Origin: Asticcacaulis sp. SL142
GTDB lineage: Bacteria > Pseudomonadota > Alphaproteobacteria > Caulobacterales > Caulobacteraceae
Length of the DNA: 64,000 nt
Assembly (NCBI RefSeq): GCF_026625745.1
Contig: NZ_CP113061.1
Location: forward strand, 3,317,001-3,381,000
Direction of reading: 5' to 3'
Both the position numbers and the translations under genes were made by a program. Below the pieces are notes generated by a model that made no database searches, was not told the DNA's origin, and saw only the letters and a list, made by a program, of their open reading frames with translations. Positions 62,519 through 64,000 of this stretch are shown one piece after another; positions within the stretch are counted from its first letter, which is position 1, and the number at the start of each line of letters is the position of its first letter.

Positions 62519-62782
62519 ATGACCGGTGGCGAAGTTTTGGATGTGGGCCGCGATGCGATCTGGCTGACGATACAGCTCTGTGCGCCGGTGTTGCTGGTCG
62601 GCCTCGTCGTCGGTGTGGTTATCGGCCTGTTTCAGGCTTTGACCCAGATTCAGGAAGCCACCCTGATCTATGCCCCCAAGATTATCGCCATCTTCGCTAC
62701 CTTGTTGTTAGCCCTGCCGTTTATGGGGGGGCTGTTATCGACCTTTATGCGTGAGATTGCGGCCCGAATCGCGGGGATGTGA
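62519..62782 (+). CDS. fliQ: Flagellar export gate protein FliQ
   Basis: An 87-residue, two-helix component of the export gate. APVLLVGLVVGVVIGLFQAL TQIQEATLIYAPKIIAIFAT (split) is the FliQ signature and the second helix ends LPFMGGLLSTFMREI. It leads fliQ-fliR-flhB. In Caulobacter the same operon is a CtrA-dependent early flagellar unit, matching the box upstream. Confidence 0.96.
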   Translation: MTGGEVLDVGRDAIWLTIQLCAPVLLVGLVVGVVIGLFQALTQIQEATLIYAPKIIAIFATLLLALPFMGGLLSTFMREIAARIAGM

Positions 62783-62827
62783 AGCGTGAAAGTTGCCCTA
62801 ACGCTTCGCTTCTTAAGGGCTGTATAG

Positions 62828-63640
62828 ATGAGCCTCCCGCTAACCCCCGTTGACGTTCAGGCCGCCACCGATGCGGTGTCGTTCTTTGGCCCGTCGCAGC
62901 AGGTGTGGGCGGCCGGGCTGATTTTCCTGCGTATCGGGGCCGTGGTCATGCTCTTGCCGGGCTTGGGCGATCAGGCCGTGCCGCCGCGGATGCGCTTAGG
63001 GTTTTCGCTGGTTTTTTCCCTGATGATGCTGCCGATTCTGGGGCCGCAGATCCCGCCCTTACCCGCAAGTGTCGGTGAGGCCGGCGGTCTGATTATCTTA
63101 GAAATGCTGATCGGCCTGATGATGGGGTCGCTTATCCGGGTGTTTATCGCGTCCCTGGCCATTGCCGGGGAAATCCTGTCGCTGAGCACGACCCTGTCCT
63201 TTTCCCAGACGGCCAACCCGATGCAGGCGCAGCCGGGCACGAGCCTTGCGACCTTTCTGGCGCTGCTGGGGCTGGTGCTGATCTATGCGACCGGGCTGCA
63301 CCACCTGTTCATCGAAGGCATCGTTGATTCCTATCAGATTTTCACGCCGGGCAAGGCCCTGATGATCGGGGATGCCGTAACCCTGATGATCCGCACCGTC
63401 GCGCAGACCTTCATGGTGGCCATTCAGATTTCAGCCCCCGTCATTGCCTTTAGCCTGATCTTTAATGTTGCCACCGGCTTTGTCGGGCGGATCATGCCGC
63501 AGTTTCCGATTTTCTTCGCCTCATCGCCGCTTAGCGTGCTGTTGGGGTTGAGCGTCTTTGCCATAGGTCTTGGGGTGTCGGGGACTGTGTTCCTTGAGCA
63601 TTACCGTGACTTTCTGGCCACCTTCATCAGGCGTGGCTAA
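62828..63640 (+). CDS. fliR: Flagellar export gate protein FliR
   Basis: A 270-residue membrane protein with about six helices. Family patterns include FLRIGAVVMLLPGLGDQAVP PRMRLGFSL (split), the central GEILSLSTTLSFSQTANPMQ and the C-terminal GRIMPQFPIFFASSPLSVLL GL. It lies 45 bases after fliQ and three bases before flhB. Together with FliP and FliQ it forms the export pore. Confidence 0.96.
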   Translation: MSLPLTPVDVQAATDAVSFFGPSQQVWAAGLIFLRIGAVVMLLPGLGDQAVPPRMRLGFSLVFSLMMLPILGPQIPPLPASVGEAGGLIILEMLIGLMMGSLIRVFIASLAIAGEILSLSTTLSFSQTANPMQAQPGTSLATFLALLGLVLIYATGLHHLFIEGIVDSYQIFTPGKALMIGDAVTLMIRTVAQTFMVAIQISAPVIAFSLIFNVATGFVGRIMPQFPIFFASSPLSVLLGLSVFAIGLGVSGTVFLEHYRDFLATFIRRG

Positions 63641-63643
63641 GCC

Positions 63644-64000
63644 ATGGCCGAGGGTAGTGACGAAGATAAAACAGAAGAAGCCTCGGCCAAGAAACTGGAC
63701 GACGCGCGAAAACGGGGTGAGGTTGCCAAGACCCCGGACCTGCCGCAGGTATTCGCTCTGATCGGCACCTGCGCGGTCATTGCCATCTACGGCGAGAAAA
63801 TATGCCTGAGTCTGATTGAGAGCCTGACGCCATTTCTGGCTATGCCGCATGCGTTAGTCAAAAACCTCGATAATGGCGGCGGGGTAGAGATTGCCCGCCA
63901 TATTATCCTGATGGTCTTGCCGGTGGTGGGGCTGGCCATGGCGGGGGCGTTTGTGCTGGGGGTGGCGGGCAACCTGCTGCAAACCGGTCTTCTGTTTTCG
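63644..64000 (+). CDS. flhB: Flagellar export switch protein FlhB (5' part)
   Basis: The window ends inside this gene after 119 codons. The start MAEGSDEDKTEEASAKKLDD ARKRGEVAKTPDLPQVFALI (split) is the typical FlhB N-terminus: a charged segment with ARKRGEVAKTPDL leading into the first membrane helix. The autocleaving NPTH motif would lie beyond the window. It begins three bases after the fliR stop. Confidence 0.93.
   Translation, partial: MAEGSDEDKTEEASAKKLDDARKRGEVAKTPDLPQVFALIGTCAVIAIYGEKICLSLIESLTPFLAMPHALVKNLDNGGGVEIARHIILMVLPVVGLAMAGAFVLGVAGNLLQTGLLFS

Overview
The window looks like chromosome of an alphaproteobacterium of the Caulobacterales, most likely Caulobacteraceae and perhaps Asticcacaulis; the genus is an inference. 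Support comes from a split, circularly permuted tmRNA gene whose tag reads ANDNFAQDVAVAA, an alpha-type SspB adaptor, CtrA-like boxes (TTAA-N7-TTAA and TTAACCAT) before flagellar operons, GANTC sites near fliL, flagellar genes scattered in several small operons, and genes for plant cell-wall arabinan breakdown. Base composition is GC-rich apart from a few AT-rich islands.

Layout. 0-4.3 kb: two exported hydrolases (M20 amidohydrolase, HExxH metalloprotease). 4.4-10.1 kb: cytochrome bo3 oxidase operon cyoABCD (minus) with a SURF1 gene nearby. 10.2-15.6 kb: a C4-dicarboxylate module, dctA plus a TorF-like porin (minus) facing dctB-dctD (plus); tandem DctD-like palindromes lie between them and DctD lacks the GAFTGA loop. 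15.6-23.6 kb: alkaline phosphatase, a large autotransporter, AlkB, OsmC, an M23-domain protein, a SYLF protein and Cu/Zn SOD. 23.8-29.8 kb: GH51 and GH127 arabinofuranosidases, a LysR regulator and an NAD-binding oxidoreductase. 29.9-44 kb: fumC with an N-terminal extension, a PH-domain protein, an FMN glutamate synthase-like enzyme, a GIN-domain protein with a tiny upstream ORF, an esterase, YccF, DUF4169, an RHH protein, uvrD-cyclophilin-rusA, a serine hydrolase and sspB. 44-46.3 kb: a globin-coupled chemoreceptor and ssrA. 46.3-64 kb: flagellar genes flgF-flgG-flgA-flgH (minus), fliL-fliM-DUF6468-motE-TPR (plus), fliO-fliP (minus), flgB-flgC-fliE (plus) and fliQ-fliR-flhB (plus, flhB cut by the window end), interrupted by an SPFH gene, a membrane-protein gene with an in-frame amber codon, and an AT-rich foreign-looking gene between fliE and fliQ.

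How the parts work together. ssrA and SspB form the tag-and-deliver arm of ribosome rescue feeding ClpXP. The flagellar genes encode the export gate (FliO, P, Q, R, FlhB), the rod and L-ring (FlgB, C, F, G, H, FliE, with FlgA), the switch (FliM) and stator-linked parts (FliL, MotE). Promoter motifs suggest the usual cascade: CtrA boxes before flgB and fliQ, and a consensus sigma-54 promoter before flgF. A palindromic dispersed repeat occurs four times; two copies sit between fliL and fliM.

No confident new multi-gene defence or biosynthetic system was found. The best leads are the degenerate DctD, the repeated hairpins at the ssrA 3' end, the covarying palindromes at the fliM start, the amber-split membrane protein, and several tiny ORFs with good ribosome binding sites.
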